From contig JBGTKC010000046.1 in assembly GCA_041744755.1 (NCBI GenBank), positions 1-57,981 of the forward strand: a stretch of DNA of 57,981 nt. The letters are read 5' to 3'. Within the stretch, counting starts at the first letter, position 1; each line of letters begins with the position of its first letter. This stretch comes from CALDTK01 sp041744755. Its GTDB lineage: Bacteria; Bacteroidota; Bacteroidia; Chitinophagales; Saprospiraceae. The notes below the pieces were generated by a model. The model saw only the letters and a program-made list of their open reading frames with translations, was not told the DNA's origin and ran no database searches. This document shows, piece after piece, positions 6,327 through 14,978 of this stretch. A program made the translations under genes and the position numbers.

Positions 6327-8933
6327 TTATTCCTCGGAGTCGTCATCAGGTTCACCGCCGCGGTCGTCGGCGTCTAGCGACACCTCTCCCGCGTCACGGT
6401 CGATCCGGTTAGCTGCGTCGCCATTCTCGCCGTTATCGAGGTCCACTTCGAGATCAATATCCTCCTCTTCGCTGAAGGGTACTACGGCTACATCGGCGAT
6501 GGAGTCGTCCGACGAGACCTTGATCAACCGCACGCCCTGCGTCGCGCGACCCATCACGCGCAGGTCCTCGACCTTGGTCCGGATCACGATCCCGCGGCGG
6601 GTGGTGACCATTAGGTCCTCGTCCGCGCTCACGGTCTTCATACTAACGAGCGCGCCGGTCTTGTCGGTGATCAGCATCGTGCGCACGCCCTTGCCGCCTC
6701 GATTGGTGATGCGGTAGTCGGCGGGCTCGCTGCGCTTGGCCATACCGCTTTCGCTCAAAACGAGAATGGTTTTGCCGTCGCCGTGGCTCACGCCCTCCTC
6801 CTCGGAGTTGTGCAGCGTCACCATCCCGATTACTTCATCCCCATTATCCTGCAGCGTCACGCCGCGCACACCCGTGGCGGTGCGACCCATCACGCGGACC
6901 ACACTCTCTTTGAAGCGGATGGCGTAACCAGCCTTGGTCGCGAGCAAGATCTCGCTATCGCCGTGCGTGAGCTTGGCTTCGAGCAACGTGTCGCCCTCGT
7001 TGATGCTAATGGCATTAATACCTGCTTGGCGCACCCGCGAGTAGTCGCGCAGGGATGTTTTCTTGACGACTCCTTTGCGGGTAGCAAAGAGGATGTAGCG
7101 GCTGTCGAGAAACTCCTCGTCGTTGAGGTTTGGCACGATGATGTAGGCTTTCACCTTATCCTCTTTGGGGATCGCGAGGATGTTCTGGATCACACGCCCG
7201 GCGCTGATCTTGCTCGCCTCCGGGATGTCGAAGCCGCGCAACCAGAAGCAACGCCCGAGCTCGGTGAACAGCAACAGATAATTGTGCGTGTTCGCCACGA
7301 ACATATGCTCCACGAAGTCGGTGTCGCGCGTTTTGGAGCCCCGACTCCCCCGACCTCCGCGGCCCTGGGCCCGGAACTCGGTCGATACCGTCCGCTTGAC
7401 GTAGCCGAGGTGACTGATCGTAATAACGACCTCTTCGTTGGCGATCAGGTCCTCCATCGCGATCTCGCCGTCGGCGAAACTGATGTCGGTGCGGCGTTCG
7501 TCCCCGAAGAGTTCTTTTACCTCGATGAGCTCGTCGCGAACCACTGCCCGTTGCATCTCCTCGCTCGCGAGGATCTCCTCCAGACGAGCGATAAGCGCCA
7601 TCAGTTCGTCGTACTCCTCGCGGATCTTGTCGCGCTCCAGGCCCGTGAGCTTCTGGAGCCGCATATCGAGGATGGCGCGCGACTGGATCTCCGACAACTC
7701 GAAGGTGCTCATCAGTCCAGTGCGGGCCGTCTCCACATCCTTAGAGGCGCGGATCAACTTAATGACCTCGTCGAGGTGATCGAGCGCGATCAGCAGGCCC
7801 TCCAAGATGTGCGCCCGCTCCTGGGCTTTGCGCAACTCGTACTTCGTGCGCCGGATGACGACCTCGATGCGGAACTTGACGAACTCGGTGATGAGCTGCT
7901 TGAGGTTAAGCGTCCGCGGCCGACCATTGACGAGACACACGTTGTTGACGCCGTAGCTCGACTGGAGAGGCGTGTATTTAAACAGCTTCGCCAGTACAAC
8001 GGACGCCATGGCGTCCCGCTTGACCTCCACCACGATCCGCAGGCCGCGACGGTCGGACTCGTCGCGCAAGCCCGAGATGCCCTCGATTTTACCCTCGTTG
8101 ACGAGATCCGCGATCTTGACCATCAGCGTGGCCTTGTTGACCTGGTAAGGGATCTCGTTGACGATAATCGTCTCCCGTCCGCCTTGCTCCTCGATAGTGG
8201 CCTTGGCGCGCACCACTACCCTACCCCGGCCGGTTTCGAAGGCCTCGCGCACGCCGGACATGCCGTAGATCGTGCCGCCGGTCGGGAAGTCGGGCGCGGT
8301 GATGTGCTCCATCAAGGTCTCGATCGTGATCTCGGGATCGGCGATCGTCGCCACGATCCCGTCGATGACCTCGGAGAGGTTGTGCGGGAGCATATTGGTG
8401 GCCATGCCTACGGCGATACCGGAGGCGCCGTTGACCAGTAGGTTCGGCAGCCGCGTCGGGAGCACCGTCGGTTCCTTGAGCGTGTCGTCGAAGTTGAGCG
8501 AGAAGTCGACCGTGTCCTTCTCGATGTCGTTGAGCATCAGCTCCGTGATCTTCGCCATCCGCGCCTCTGTATAGCGCATAGCGGCTGGGGAGTCGCCGTC
8601 CATCGAACCAAAGTTGCCCTGGCCGTCGACCAGCGGGTAGCGCAAGGACCAGTCCTGCGCCATGCGGACCATCGTGTCGTAGACGGAGCTGTCGCCGTGG
8701 GGGTGGTACTTGCCGAGCACCTCGCCCACGATGCGGGCGCTCTTCTTGTGGGCTTTGTTGAAGCTCAGGCCGAGGCCGTTCATGCCGTAGAGCACGCGGC
8801 GGTGCACGGGCTTGAGGCCGTCGCGCACGTCGGGCAAAGCCCGGGAGACAATCACCGACATCGAGTAGTCGATGTAGGCAGATTTCATCTCATCCTCGAT
8901 ATTGATCGGGATGATTCTTGAGTTTGAGGACAT
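6327..8933 (-). CDS. gyrA: DNA gyrase subunit A
   Basis: This is the breakage-reunion subunit of DNA gyrase, a type II topoisomerase that introduces negative supercoils. The 868-residue protein shows the catalytic tyrosine in AAMRYTEARM, the quinolone-resistance region HPHGDSSVYD with the usual Ser and Asp still present (so no classic resistance substitution), and a GyrA-box-like QGRGGRGSRG heading the C-terminal DNA-wrapping domain. The C-terminus ends in a long acidic tail. It is the longest stretch in the left half of the window without a GNAA mini-hairpin. Confidence 0.98.
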   Translation of the reverse strand: MSSNSRIIPINIEDEMKSAYIDYSMSVIVSRALPDVRDGLKPVHRRVLYGMNGLGLSFNKAHKKSARIVGEVLGKYHPHGDSSVYDTMVRMAQDWSLRYPLVDGQGNFGSMDGDSPAAMRYTEARMAKITELMLNDIEKDTVDFSLNFDDTLKEPTVLPTRLPNLLVNGASGIAVGMATNMLPHNLSEVIDGIVATIADPEITIETLMEHITAPDFPTGGTIYGMSGVREAFETGRGRVVVRAKATIEEQGGRETIIVNEIPYQVNKATLMVKIADLVNEGKIEGISGLRDESDRRGLRIVVEVKRDAMASVVLAKLFKYTPLQSSYGVNNVCLVNGRPRTLNLKQLITEFVKFRIEVVIRRTKYELRKAQERAHILEGLLIALDHLDEVIKLIRASKDVETARTGLMSTFELSEIQSRAILDMRLQKLTGLERDKIREEYDELMALIARLEEILASEEMQRAVVRDELIEVKELFGDERRTDISFADGEIAMEDLIANEEVVITISHLGYVKRTVSTEFRAQGRGGRGSRGSKTRDTDFVEHMFVANTHNYLLLFTELGRCFWLRGFDIPEASKISAGRVIQNILAIPKEDKVKAYIIVPNLNDEEFLDSRYILFATRKGVVKKTSLRDYSRVRQAGINAISINEGDTLLEAKLTHGDSEILLATKAGYAIRFKESVVRVMGRTATGVRGVTLQDNGDEVIGMVTLHNSEEEGVSHGDGKTILVLSESGMAKRSEPADYRITNRGGKGVRTMLITDKTGALVSMKTVSADEDLMVTTRRGIVIRTKVEDLRVMGRATQGVRLIKVSSDDSIADVAVVPFSEEEDIDLEVDLDNGENGDAANRIDRDAGEVSLDADDRGGEPDDDSEE

Positions 8934-9078
8934 ACTATCGTATCAGCGCTTAAAGGTACGAAACCGCCCCGGAAGTACCCGGCCATGCTTCTCCACGGGT
9001 GACGCCGACCCCTCTTCGTGACACGGACGCCACTTTGCCGCCAGCATTGGCGCGCTATTGGATATACGCACGGTACAG

Positions 9079-9507
9079 ATGAGAAAACTACACCGACTAC
9101 TGGCCGGGCTGAGCGTCATCGCGTTCGGACTTAGCCTCCCTGCGTCTGCCCGCGCGCAGACCACCTTCCTGCATTCCAACGACCCTACAGCCTCCATCTC
9201 CGTCGAGGTACTCGAGGACGGTCGCACCGCCGTCATTATCACGCGCGCCCTGCGCGACGACCCGATGATGACCCTCTCCGAGGGCACCGTCCTGCGCGAT
9301 CTCGCCGGGGGCATCAGCTACGAGATGCGCGAACGCTTGGTGGATGTCTCGAAAAACGGACAGCTCGAGATCATCACGGCCGTGTTCCGCAAATTTGACG
9401 GCGGCGTCAAACAATTCGATCTGATCGACCCGCGCCTCCAGCAGCGTTCGCTGTTCATTGCGCAAATCGAGTACACGCCGAATGACGCCCTCGCGCTGGT
9501 GTACTAG
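9079..9507 (+). CDS. Secreted protein of unknown function
   Basis: I do not recognise this family. The 142-residue product starts with a standard signal peptide (MRKLHRLLAGLSVIAFGLSL, cleavage expected after ARAQ) and continues as a single small beta-rich domain with no cysteine pair, metal motif or sorting domain. The ATG at 9079 is chosen because it begins the signal peptide; an in-frame TTG lies 21 nt upstream. It converges with the photolyase gene, their stops being 12 nt apart. Confidence 0.6.
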   Translation: MRKLHRLLAGLSVIAFGLSLPASARAQTTFLHSNDPTASISVEVLEDGRTAVIITRALRDDPMMTLSEGTVLRDLAGGISYEMRERLVDVSKNGQLEIITAVFRKFDGGVKQFDLIDPRLQQRSLFIAQIEYTPNDALALVY

Positions 9508-9519
9508 GCGTCCCGCCCC

Positions 9520-10893
9520 TTACCGACTACCCTCGGCCCTCGCCCTCGCGAGACCGGCTCTGTATGTGTCGAGCGCGCGCTGCCGCGCGGCGGCATGGTC
9601 TACCATTGGTGCGGGGTAGGCTGCCGTCCCGTACTCGGGCACGTATTGCTTGACGTACACCAGTTTCGGGTCGAATTTTTTTTGCTGCGCCGTAGGGTTA
9701 AACACGCGGAAGTATGGCGCCGCGTCAGTGCCACTTCCCGCCGCCCACTGCCAGCCGCCGTTATTGCTCGCCAGCTCGTAGTCGAGCAACTTGCGCGCGA
9801 AGTATCGCTCGCCCCAGCGCCAGTCGATGAGCAGGTGCTTCGTGAGAAAGCTCGCCGTCACCATGCGGACTCTATTGTGCATGTAGCCGATCGCATTCAA
9901 TTGCCTCATCCCCGCATCTACCATAGGGAAGCCCGTCTCCCCGCGGCACCACCGCTCGTAGTCGGATTCGTCGTTGCGCCACGCAATCGCATCGTACTCC
10001 GGGCGGAAACTCTCCGTAATCACGCGCGGGTGCACCTGCAACACTTGGCTGTAGAAGTCGCGCCAAATCAGTTCGTTGAGGAAGGTCGCATTCAGGGCCC
10101 GCGCCCGGCGCGCCCACTGCCGGATGCTCACCGTGCCGTGGCGAAAGTGCATCCCGAGACGGGAGGTCCCCTCGACGCCGGGGATGTCGCGGGTTTGGTC
10201 GTAATGCGCGATCAGCGCCTCGACTGGAGTCGTGCCGGGTATCGGGACAGGGCTTTCGCCAAAACCCATGTCAGCCGGGCTGGGACAAGGTGTCCCTGGA
10301 CCGAAATCACTTCTTTTGGCGAAAGCACCGCTATACTTCCCGCACGGATAGGCCTTTAGGTAGAAGCTCACCGGCCCCCCGTCGGCGTCCTCGTCCACTC
10401 GGGAGTCGAGCTTCGCCAGCCAGGTCTTACTGTAGGGCGTGAAGACGGTGTACGCCCCGCCCGCCTGCTTCTGGACTTCCTCGGCCTCGAAGATAACGTG
10501 GTCTTTGTGAAGCAGCAATGCGGCGCCTTCGCCGCGGAGCAGGTCCTCGATGTCGGCGTCGCGGGTTTTGGCGTAAGCCTCGTAGTCGCGGTTGGCGTGC
10601 GCCTCGGCGATGTCGTACTTGTCGATCAGTTGACGCCAGACTCGCTCGGGCGTGCCGTAGTGGACCTCCATCGGGTGGCCGTCCTCAGCGAGCTCGGCCT
10701 GCAGGTGTTGCACGGTGTGCTGGAGGAACATGACGCGCGCGTCGTCTTCGTCCTCTAACACGTCAAGGATGTGGCGATCGAAAATGAAAAGCGGCACCAC
10801 CGGGTAACCGGAGGTAAGCGCGTGGTAGAGCCCGGCATTGTCGTGGAGGCGCAAGTCGCGCCGGAACCAAAAGATTGTCACCTTCTCCCGCAT
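9520..10893 (-). CDS. phr: Deoxyribodipyrimidine photolyase
   Basis: This is a light-driven DNA repair enzyme that splits cyclobutane pyrimidine dimers using FADH- and an antenna chromophore. The 457-residue protein begins with the class I photolyase motif FWFRRDLRLHDNAGL. Near the C-terminus it has the FAD- and DNA-binding block ELASNNGGWQWAAGSGTD followed by PYFRVFNP. The intact asparagine-tryptophan pattern favours a CPD photolyase over a signalling cryptochrome. It carries three GNAA mini-hairpins. Two of them lie in a variable stretch between the antenna and FAD domains and encode GFGES and AFAKR. Confidence 0.93.
   Translation of the reverse strand: MREKVTIFWFRRDLRLHDNAGLYHALTSGYPVVPLFIFDRHILDVLEDEDDARVMFLQHTVQHLQAELAEDGHPMEVHYGTPERVWRQLIDKYDIAEAHANRDYEAYAKTRDADIEDLLRGEGAALLLHKDHVIFEAEEVQKQAGGAYTVFTPYSKTWLAKLDSRVDEDADGGPVSFYLKAYPCGKYSGAFAKRSDFGPGTPCPSPADMGFGESPVPIPGTTPVEALIAHYDQTRDIPGVEGTSRLGMHFRHGTVSIRQWARRARALNATFLNELIWRDFYSQVLQVHPRVITESFRPEYDAIAWRNDESDYERWCRGETGFPMVDAGMRQLNAIGYMHNRVRMVTASFLTKHLLIDWRWGERYFARKLLDYELASNNGGWQWAAGSGTDAAPYFRVFNPTAQQKKFDPKLVYVKQYVPEYGTAAYPAPMVDHAAARQRALDTYRAGLARARAEGSR
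10251..10265 (-). repeat. GNAA mini-hairpin element, GTTTTGGCGAAAGCC
   Basis: Canonical copy in phr, sense to the gene, encoding GFGES. It is inverted relative to the next copy, 47 nt away. Confidence 0.92.
10313..10327 (+). repeat. GNAA mini-hairpin element, diverged: CTTTTGGCGAAAGCA
   Basis: Loop GAAA and two inner pairs are kept; the first G is C and the outer pair is a G-A mismatch. It lies in phr, antisense, and encodes AFAKR. Confidence 0.75.
10565..10579 (+). repeat. GNAA mini-hairpin element, GTTTTGGCGTAAGCC
   Basis: Stem GGC/GCC with loop GTAA. It lies in phr, antisense, and encodes AYAKT. Confidence 0.88.
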
Positions 10894-10950
10894 GTCTGGC
10901 CGAACGCACCGGCGCGGGCGAGGTTGACGAGCACACCGAACTCGTAGGAC

Positions 10951-11418
10951 CTACTCCAACTTCAGCGCGACGCTACATACTGGCTGGAGGGCCACCCCCG
11001 AGATAGAGGCCGCCGCCGTAAGCTCGTAGGTGCTCGTCGCCGCGTAGCTGAGTCGCGCGAGCCGAGCCACGGGCGACGCCAGCGGACCGAGCCTGTCGAC
11101 CTGGCGCTCGAGTGGGGTACGCCTTTCGGCAAAACTCAAGCTGAATGGGACGTCGACGAACTCCCCGGGCGCGACCGGGATCGAACAGTCGACCTCGCTC
11201 TCGCCGAGTAGGTACTCGTCGATGCGCTTGTGGTCACCTCGGCCGCGCGCGTATCGCTCCGTCAGGCGAAGGGAGAGGCTATCGACACACTGGGACCGCA
11301 GCGTGCTGAGGGTCACCACCCCACTCACGATGCCATCGGACCGGCGGACGGGATCTGCGAGCTTCACTTCGAGTCGGACGCCTTCGACGCCGAGGTAAGT
11401 CTTGAGTCGGTCGAGCAT
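10951..11418 (-). CDS. Spo0M/arrestin-like protein (tentative)
   Basis: The 155-residue product resembles the sporulation-control protein Spo0M family, an arrestin-type beta-sandwich. It starts with a RLEVKLADPVRRSDGIVSGVV strand pattern, followed by SLSLRLTERYARGRGDHKRI and a DEYLLGE segment, which match that family's layout of strands and basic patch. Spo0M proteins are not restricted to spore-formers and their biochemical role is unclear. A GNAA mini-hairpin encodes SFAERR between two strands. The assignment rests on pattern memory only. Confidence 0.5.
   Translation of the reverse strand: MLDRLKTYLGVEGVRLEVKLADPVRRSDGIVSGVVTLSTLRSQCVDSLSLRLTERYARGRGDHKRIDEYLLGESEVDCSIPVAPGEFVDVPFSLSFAERRTPLERQVDRLGPLASPVARLARLSYAATSTYELTAAASISGVALQPVCSVALKLE
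11121..11135 (-). repeat. GNAA mini-hairpin element, GTTTTGCCGAAAGGC
   Basis: Compensated stem GCC/GGC, loop GAAA. It lies in the Spo0M-like gene, sense, and encodes FAERR. Confidence 0.9.
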
Positions 11419-11459
11419 GGGCGTGAAGTTACCGGGCGGGGGCGGGGCATGGCGAGTTT

Positions 11460-11957
11460 CTAGACCATTCGCGCGTGCCAGCTGACGGACAGGGGTTTGA
11501 CGAGCCCCGAGCGGGCCTCGGCGACCGAAGTGACGAGCGTGTCCACCACCGGCGTCTGGTCGTTGAGCTCCCCTGCCGCGTAGGCCGCGGCGAATGCCTC
11601 GCGACCGTACGGGCGCACACCGTCCTCCTGTACGACCAGGAAGATCATGCGCTCGAAAAAGTCGACCCCGAGTTCCCGGCCGAGGGCCTGGAGCGCGCGT
11701 ACCGAACCGTCAATGCTGCAACCGCTCGCCCCGGCGGCGCTCTCGTCCACGCCCAGGACCACCAAACGATTGTACAGCAGGTCGCTGTAAGCCGTAAGGG
11801 CTCGGTTGTGAGAGACCCAGCGCTCGGCGAAGTCCGCGAGGTAGGTTTTGGCGAAAGCCGCCTCGTCGGGGGTGAGTTCTCGATTGGCGTTGTACAGCCA
11901 GAGGCGGGTGGCGTCGGGCCAGCCGGCCAGCGGAGATGTCGTCGTGATCTCAGTCAT
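11460..11957 (-). CDS. Conserved Bacteroidota protein, often mislabelled ABC transporter ATPase
   Basis: The 165-residue product has no Walker motifs. It resembles a small conserved family in Bacteroidota that follows iron-sulfur oxidoreductase genes and is frequently annotated as an ABC transporter ATPase without support. Its best-conserved stretch is VDESAAGASGCSIDGS, with one cysteine. Its start abuts the stop of the upstream iron-sulfur gene with no gap, so the two are probably co-translated. Function is unknown; a role with the electron-transfer module is inferred from position only. Confidence 0.6.
   Translation of the reverse strand: MTEITTTSPLAGWPDATRLWLYNANRELTPDEAAFAKTYLADFAERWVSHNRALTAYSDLLYNRLVVLGVDESAAGASGCSIDGSVRALQALGRELGVDFFERMIFLVVQEDGVRPYGREAFAAAYAAGELNDQTPVVDTLVTSVAEARSGLVKPLSVSWHARMV
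11845..11859 (+). repeat. GNAA mini-hairpin element, GTTTTGGCGAAAGCC
   Basis: Canonical copy inside the conserved gene, antisense, encoding AFAKT. Confidence 0.92.
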
Positions 11958-12821
11958 TTACCAGCGGTTTGCCTGCACGATGAGTTCTGCTAAATCATAG
12001 ACCATCACGTCCTCCTGCCGGTCCGCCGCCGTGACGCCGTCGGTCATCATCGTGAGGCAGAACGGGCAGTTGACGGCGATGGTCTTCGCGCCTGTCGCGA
12101 GGGCCTCTTCGCTGCGCTCAGTATTGATGCGCTTGTCGCCGGGCTCGTCCTCCTTGAACATTTGCGCACCGCCGGCACCGCAGCACAGGCCGTTTTGCTT
12201 GATGCGGTTCATTTCCTTGATCTCGGTCCGCAGCGCCGCGATTACCTCGCGCGGCGCCTCGTAGATGCCGTTGCCGCGCCCGATGTAGCAGGAGTCGTGG
12301 TAGGTGACGCCCCCGGGGCGCGTCTCGCCCTGCACGGCGAGCCGTCCGGACTTTATGAGGCCGTCGAGGAAGACCGTGTGGTGGACCACTTCGAACTTGC
12401 CACCGAGAGCGGGGTACTCGTTCTTCAGCGTGTTGAAGCAGTGCGGGCAAGTGGCTACGATGCGCTTGATGGCATAACCGTTAAGCGTCGCGACATTCTG
12501 CGCGGCCATCATCTGGAAGATAAATTCGTTACCGGCGCGACGGGCCGGGTCCCCGGTACACGCTTCCTCCTCCCCGAGGATCGCGAAGTCGACCTCGAGC
12601 TCATTCAGGATTTTGGCGAACGCCACGGTGACTTTCTGAGCGCGGGCATCGTAGCTACCGGCGCAGCCGACCCAAAACAACACATCCGGCACCCGACCCT
12701 CGGCGGCGAGCTGCGACATGCGCGGGATCCGCAGCCGGCGGCGCACCTCATCGGGCGCGGGCGTCGGAACCGCATTCGGGTCCGCGGGATCGTGGACGGT
12801 TGGCGAGAGAGGCGTGGACAA
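11958..12821 (-). CDS. Cysteine-rich (CCG-domain) iron-sulfur protein, HdrB/LutA-like
   Basis: The 287-residue protein contains two cysteine-rich CCG-type domains: an N-terminal one around FWVGCAGSYD to ATCPHCFNTLKNEY, and a C-terminal one with YHDSCYIGRGN, LCCGAGGAQMF and VNCPFC. Such domains hold an unusual [4Fe-4S] cluster in heterodisulfide reductase HdrB, GlpC and LutA. It follows the membrane-bound two-cluster protein and precedes the small conserved gene. It probably accepts electrons from its partner in a quinone-linked oxidoreductase. The donor substrate cannot be inferred from the sequence. Confidence 0.8.
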   Translation of the reverse strand: MSTPLSPTVHDPADPNAVPTPAPDEVRRRLRIPRMSQLAAEGRVPDVLFWVGCAGSYDARAQKVTVAFAKILNELEVDFAILGEEEACTGDPARRAGNEFIFQMMAAQNVATLNGYAIKRIVATCPHCFNTLKNEYPALGGKFEVVHHTVFLDGLIKSGRLAVQGETRPGGVTYHDSCYIGRGNGIYEAPREVIAALRTEIKEMNRIKQNGLCCGAGGAQMFKEDEPGDKRINTERSEEALATGAKTIAVNCPFCLTMMTDGVTAADRQEDVMVYDLAELIVQANRW

Positions 12822-12909
12822 GATTTGTGTTTTTAAATTTTTCAGTTGTTGAGTGGCCCGGGGTGGCGTCTAGGGTGATTCAACGACTCAGCCCTCATCT
12901 CTTCAACAA

Positions 12910-14286
12910 TCACACCCCCTCCACCTCCTGCGCCCACTTGTCGCGTGGGTCGGCGATCGCCCAGGCGCTGCCGCCGTTCTCGATCGCGGTAAACATCGGG
13001 AGCCAGTCTCCCGGACCCGCCGCCTCGGTGAGGATCTCGTAGCGCCGCATACGGAGGATGGGCTCGAGGGGATTGATATTGATGGGGCAGGCCTCGATGC
13101 AGGCTTGGCACGTGGTGCAGGCGTGCAGCTCCTCGCGGGAGATGTAGTCGAACAGCGAGCGGCCGTCGTCGAAGTTGTCCTTCGTGAGCACGGCGGTTTC
13201 GCCCTCGGCGGGCGCCGTCTCCGCGGAGATGAATTGCGCGTCCCCGCTGTCGATCTTGGCGCCGACCTCCTCCGCGCGACTGCGGATGTCCATCATGATC
13301 TTGCGTGGGGAGAGCTTCTTGCCGGTAATGTTGGCCGGGCACATGGCTGTGCAACGACCGCACTGCGTACAGGCGTACGCGCCGAGCACGTCGACCCACC
13401 CGAGGTCCATAACGTCGTTGGCGCCAAACTCGGGTACGTCCTCGCTGCCGTCATCCGCGTACTCAGCGTCCGGGTTCATTATTGAGGCGACCTCCCGCTG
13501 GACGTCCGGCATGTTGGTCATCTCGCCTTGGTTGCGCAGGCGTGCCCAGTATACACTGGGGAAGGCGAAGATAATGTGGAGGTGCTTCGAGATCGGCAGG
13601 TAGTTGAGGAAGGAGATGACGACGAGGAAGTGGAGCCACCAGCCGGCGCGCTCCAAGACCATCAACGTCCCGGTGGACAGACCGCCGAAAAGTAACGGCC
13701 CGAGCCAGGAGCTGACCGCGAGGAAGCCCGTATCGGCATAATGTGCCGGGTCGCGTCCTTGCAGCACGGCGTCTGTACCGTTCATAGTTACGATGGCCAG
13801 CACTAGCACGATCTCGAGGTAGAGGATGATGTTCGCGTCCTTGTGCGGCCAGCCGGCCAGTTCGGGCTTGTGGAAGCGCGGGATGTAGAGAGCGTTGCGG
13901 CGCACGAGGAAAACGACTGTAGCAACTAGCGCCAATACACTGAGCACCTCGATGGTGTTGAGGATCACCGTGTAGAGCGGTCCGAGTGCCCCGACGAAGC
14001 TGCGGTGCGAACCCGTGAAACCGTCGACGAAAATTTCTACGAGTTCGATTTGCGTGAAAATGAACGCTACGTATATGAATAAGTGAAACACCGCCGGGAT
14101 CCAGCGCTTGAACATTTTCTTCTGCCCGAAGGCGATGAGCGTCATGTTGCGCAGGCGCTCGGCAGGAGCCGACGCCATCGGTTCTTCGCGCCCGAGAAGT
14201 ACGCGGCGCCTAAGGCGCGCAAACTGGTAGGCGCCGTACCCGAAGCCGATGATGGCGACGATGGCGAAGAGGAGAGTTTGGATCAT
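12910..14286 (-). CDS. Membrane-bound iron-sulfur oxidoreductase subunit (HdrC/GlpC-like)
   Basis: The 458-residue protein starts at the ATG at 14286 with MIQTLLFAIVAIIGFGYGAY and has about five hydrophobic helices in its first 260 residues. A soluble region follows with two [4Fe-4S] motifs: CTQCGRCTAMCP and CTTCQACIEACP. This is a membrane anchor fused to a HdrC-like ferredoxin domain. With the CCG protein downstream it forms a probable quinone-linked electron-transfer module. In-frame sequence upstream of 14286 overlaps the divergent pyrR-like gene region and lacks family similarity, so the shorter start is used. Confidence 0.82.
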   Translation of the reverse strand: MIQTLLFAIVAIIGFGYGAYQFARLRRRVLLGREEPMASAPAERLRNMTLIAFGQKKMFKRWIPAVFHLFIYVAFIFTQIELVEIFVDGFTGSHRSFVGALGPLYTVILNTIEVLSVLALVATVVFLVRRNALYIPRFHKPELAGWPHKDANIILYLEIVLVLAIVTMNGTDAVLQGRDPAHYADTGFLAVSSWLGPLLFGGLSTGTLMVLERAGWWLHFLVVISFLNYLPISKHLHIIFAFPSVYWARLRNQGEMTNMPDVQREVASIMNPDAEYADDGSEDVPEFGANDVMDLGWVDVLGAYACTQCGRCTAMCPANITGKKLSPRKIMMDIRSRAEEVGAKIDSGDAQFISAETAPAEGETAVLTKDNFDDGRSLFDYISREELHACTTCQACIEACPININPLEPILRMRRYEILTEAAGPGDWLPMFTAIENGGSAWAIADPRDKWAQEVEGV

Positions 14287-14451
14287 AAACGGGGCTGTGT
14301 CGCGGCGCGAAGAAACGGACCTTTGGCGCAACGCGCCGCACTGGGCATCGCGGGTGGTGCGGCGAGCGTAGCGGCTACTGAGAAGACGATTAGAGACCGG
14401 TTTTGTTGGACCGGCGGGCGGGGCGTAGCTTTCCGGCTTCGCCCGCCGCTC

Positions 14452-14955
14452 ATGCTCATCCTCGACCGACCCATAATCGAGCGCAAGCTCTCCCGACTCG
14501 CCGCCGAGATCCTCGAGCAGCACGCGGATCACGACCGAATTTACCTGCTCGGGATCAATAACAACGGCTTCAAGACCGCCGAACTCCTCGCGGTCACGAT
14601 GCGCGACGACATCCGGGAGTTCGGCCTGCCCTGCGAGGTGATTGTCCGGCGCCTACGGCTCAACCCAGCCGCGCCCTTGAGCCCCGCGCCCAGCTACGAG
14701 GGCGATGCGGCGGAGCTGGCCGGCGAGCACATCATCATCGTGGATGACGTGGCCAACACTGGGCGCACGGCCTTCTTCGCCGCCAAACCTCTCCTCGGGA
14801 TCGTTCCGGCCAGTCTCGAGATCGCGGTGCTGATCGACCGCCTCCACAAAACATTCCCCGTGAGCTCGGACTATGTCGGCGTGACGCTGAGCACGAGCCT
14901 GCACGAGAACATCATGGTCTACTACGACGACGTCTGGCGCGCGGAGATCTTTTGA
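14452..14955 (+). CDS. PyrR-like phosphoribosyltransferase
   Basis: The 167-residue protein carries the PRPP-binding motif IIIVDDVANTGRT and a C-terminal SDYVGVTLSTSLHENIMV stretch like that of PyrR. PyrR regulates pyrimidine transcripts and has weak uracil phosphoribosyltransferase activity. No pyr genes or attenuator are adjacent, so a regulatory role is not supported here. The start is the ATG at 14452 (MLILDRPIIERKLSRLA). The in-frame sequence upstream overlaps the divergent oxidoreductase gene and is non-homologous. It converges with the patatin gene across a mini-hairpin. Confidence 0.72.
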   Translation: MLILDRPIIERKLSRLAAEILEQHADHDRIYLLGINNNGFKTAELLAVTMRDDIREFGLPCEVIVRRLRLNPAAPLSPAPSYEGDAAELAGEHIIIVDDVANTGRTAFFAAKPLLGIVPASLEIAVLIDRLHKTFPVSSDYVGVTLSTSLHENIMVYYDDVWRAEIF

Positions 14956-14970
14956 GTTTTGGCGAAAGCC
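14956..14970 (+). repeat. GNAA mini-hairpin element, GTTTTGGCGAAAGCC
   Basis: Canonical copy in the 23-nt gap between the converging pyrR-like and patatin genes, starting immediately after the pyrR-like stop codon. Confidence 0.92.
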
Positions 14971-14978
14971 CTGAGCGC

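Noticed and set aside
6751..6766. Near-match to the element in gyrA (reverse GTTTTGAGCGAAAGC)
   Set aside because: It has extra bases between GTTTT and the stem, and encodes the conserved gyrase segment VLSES, so it is likely coincidence.
6783..8441. Long open frame antisense to gyrA (552 codons)
   Set aside because: Shadow of gyrA codon bias in GC-rich DNA; no recognisable domain.
12610..12624. Degenerate string ATTTTGGCGAACGCC in the HdrB-like gene
   Set aside because: The loop is GAAC and the first G is A; it may be a decayed copy but fails the rule.
14412..14448. Inverted GC-rich segments upstream of the pyrR-like gene as a PyrR attenuator
   Set aside because: The complementarity is short, there is no T-run, and no PyrR-binding loop could be recognised.
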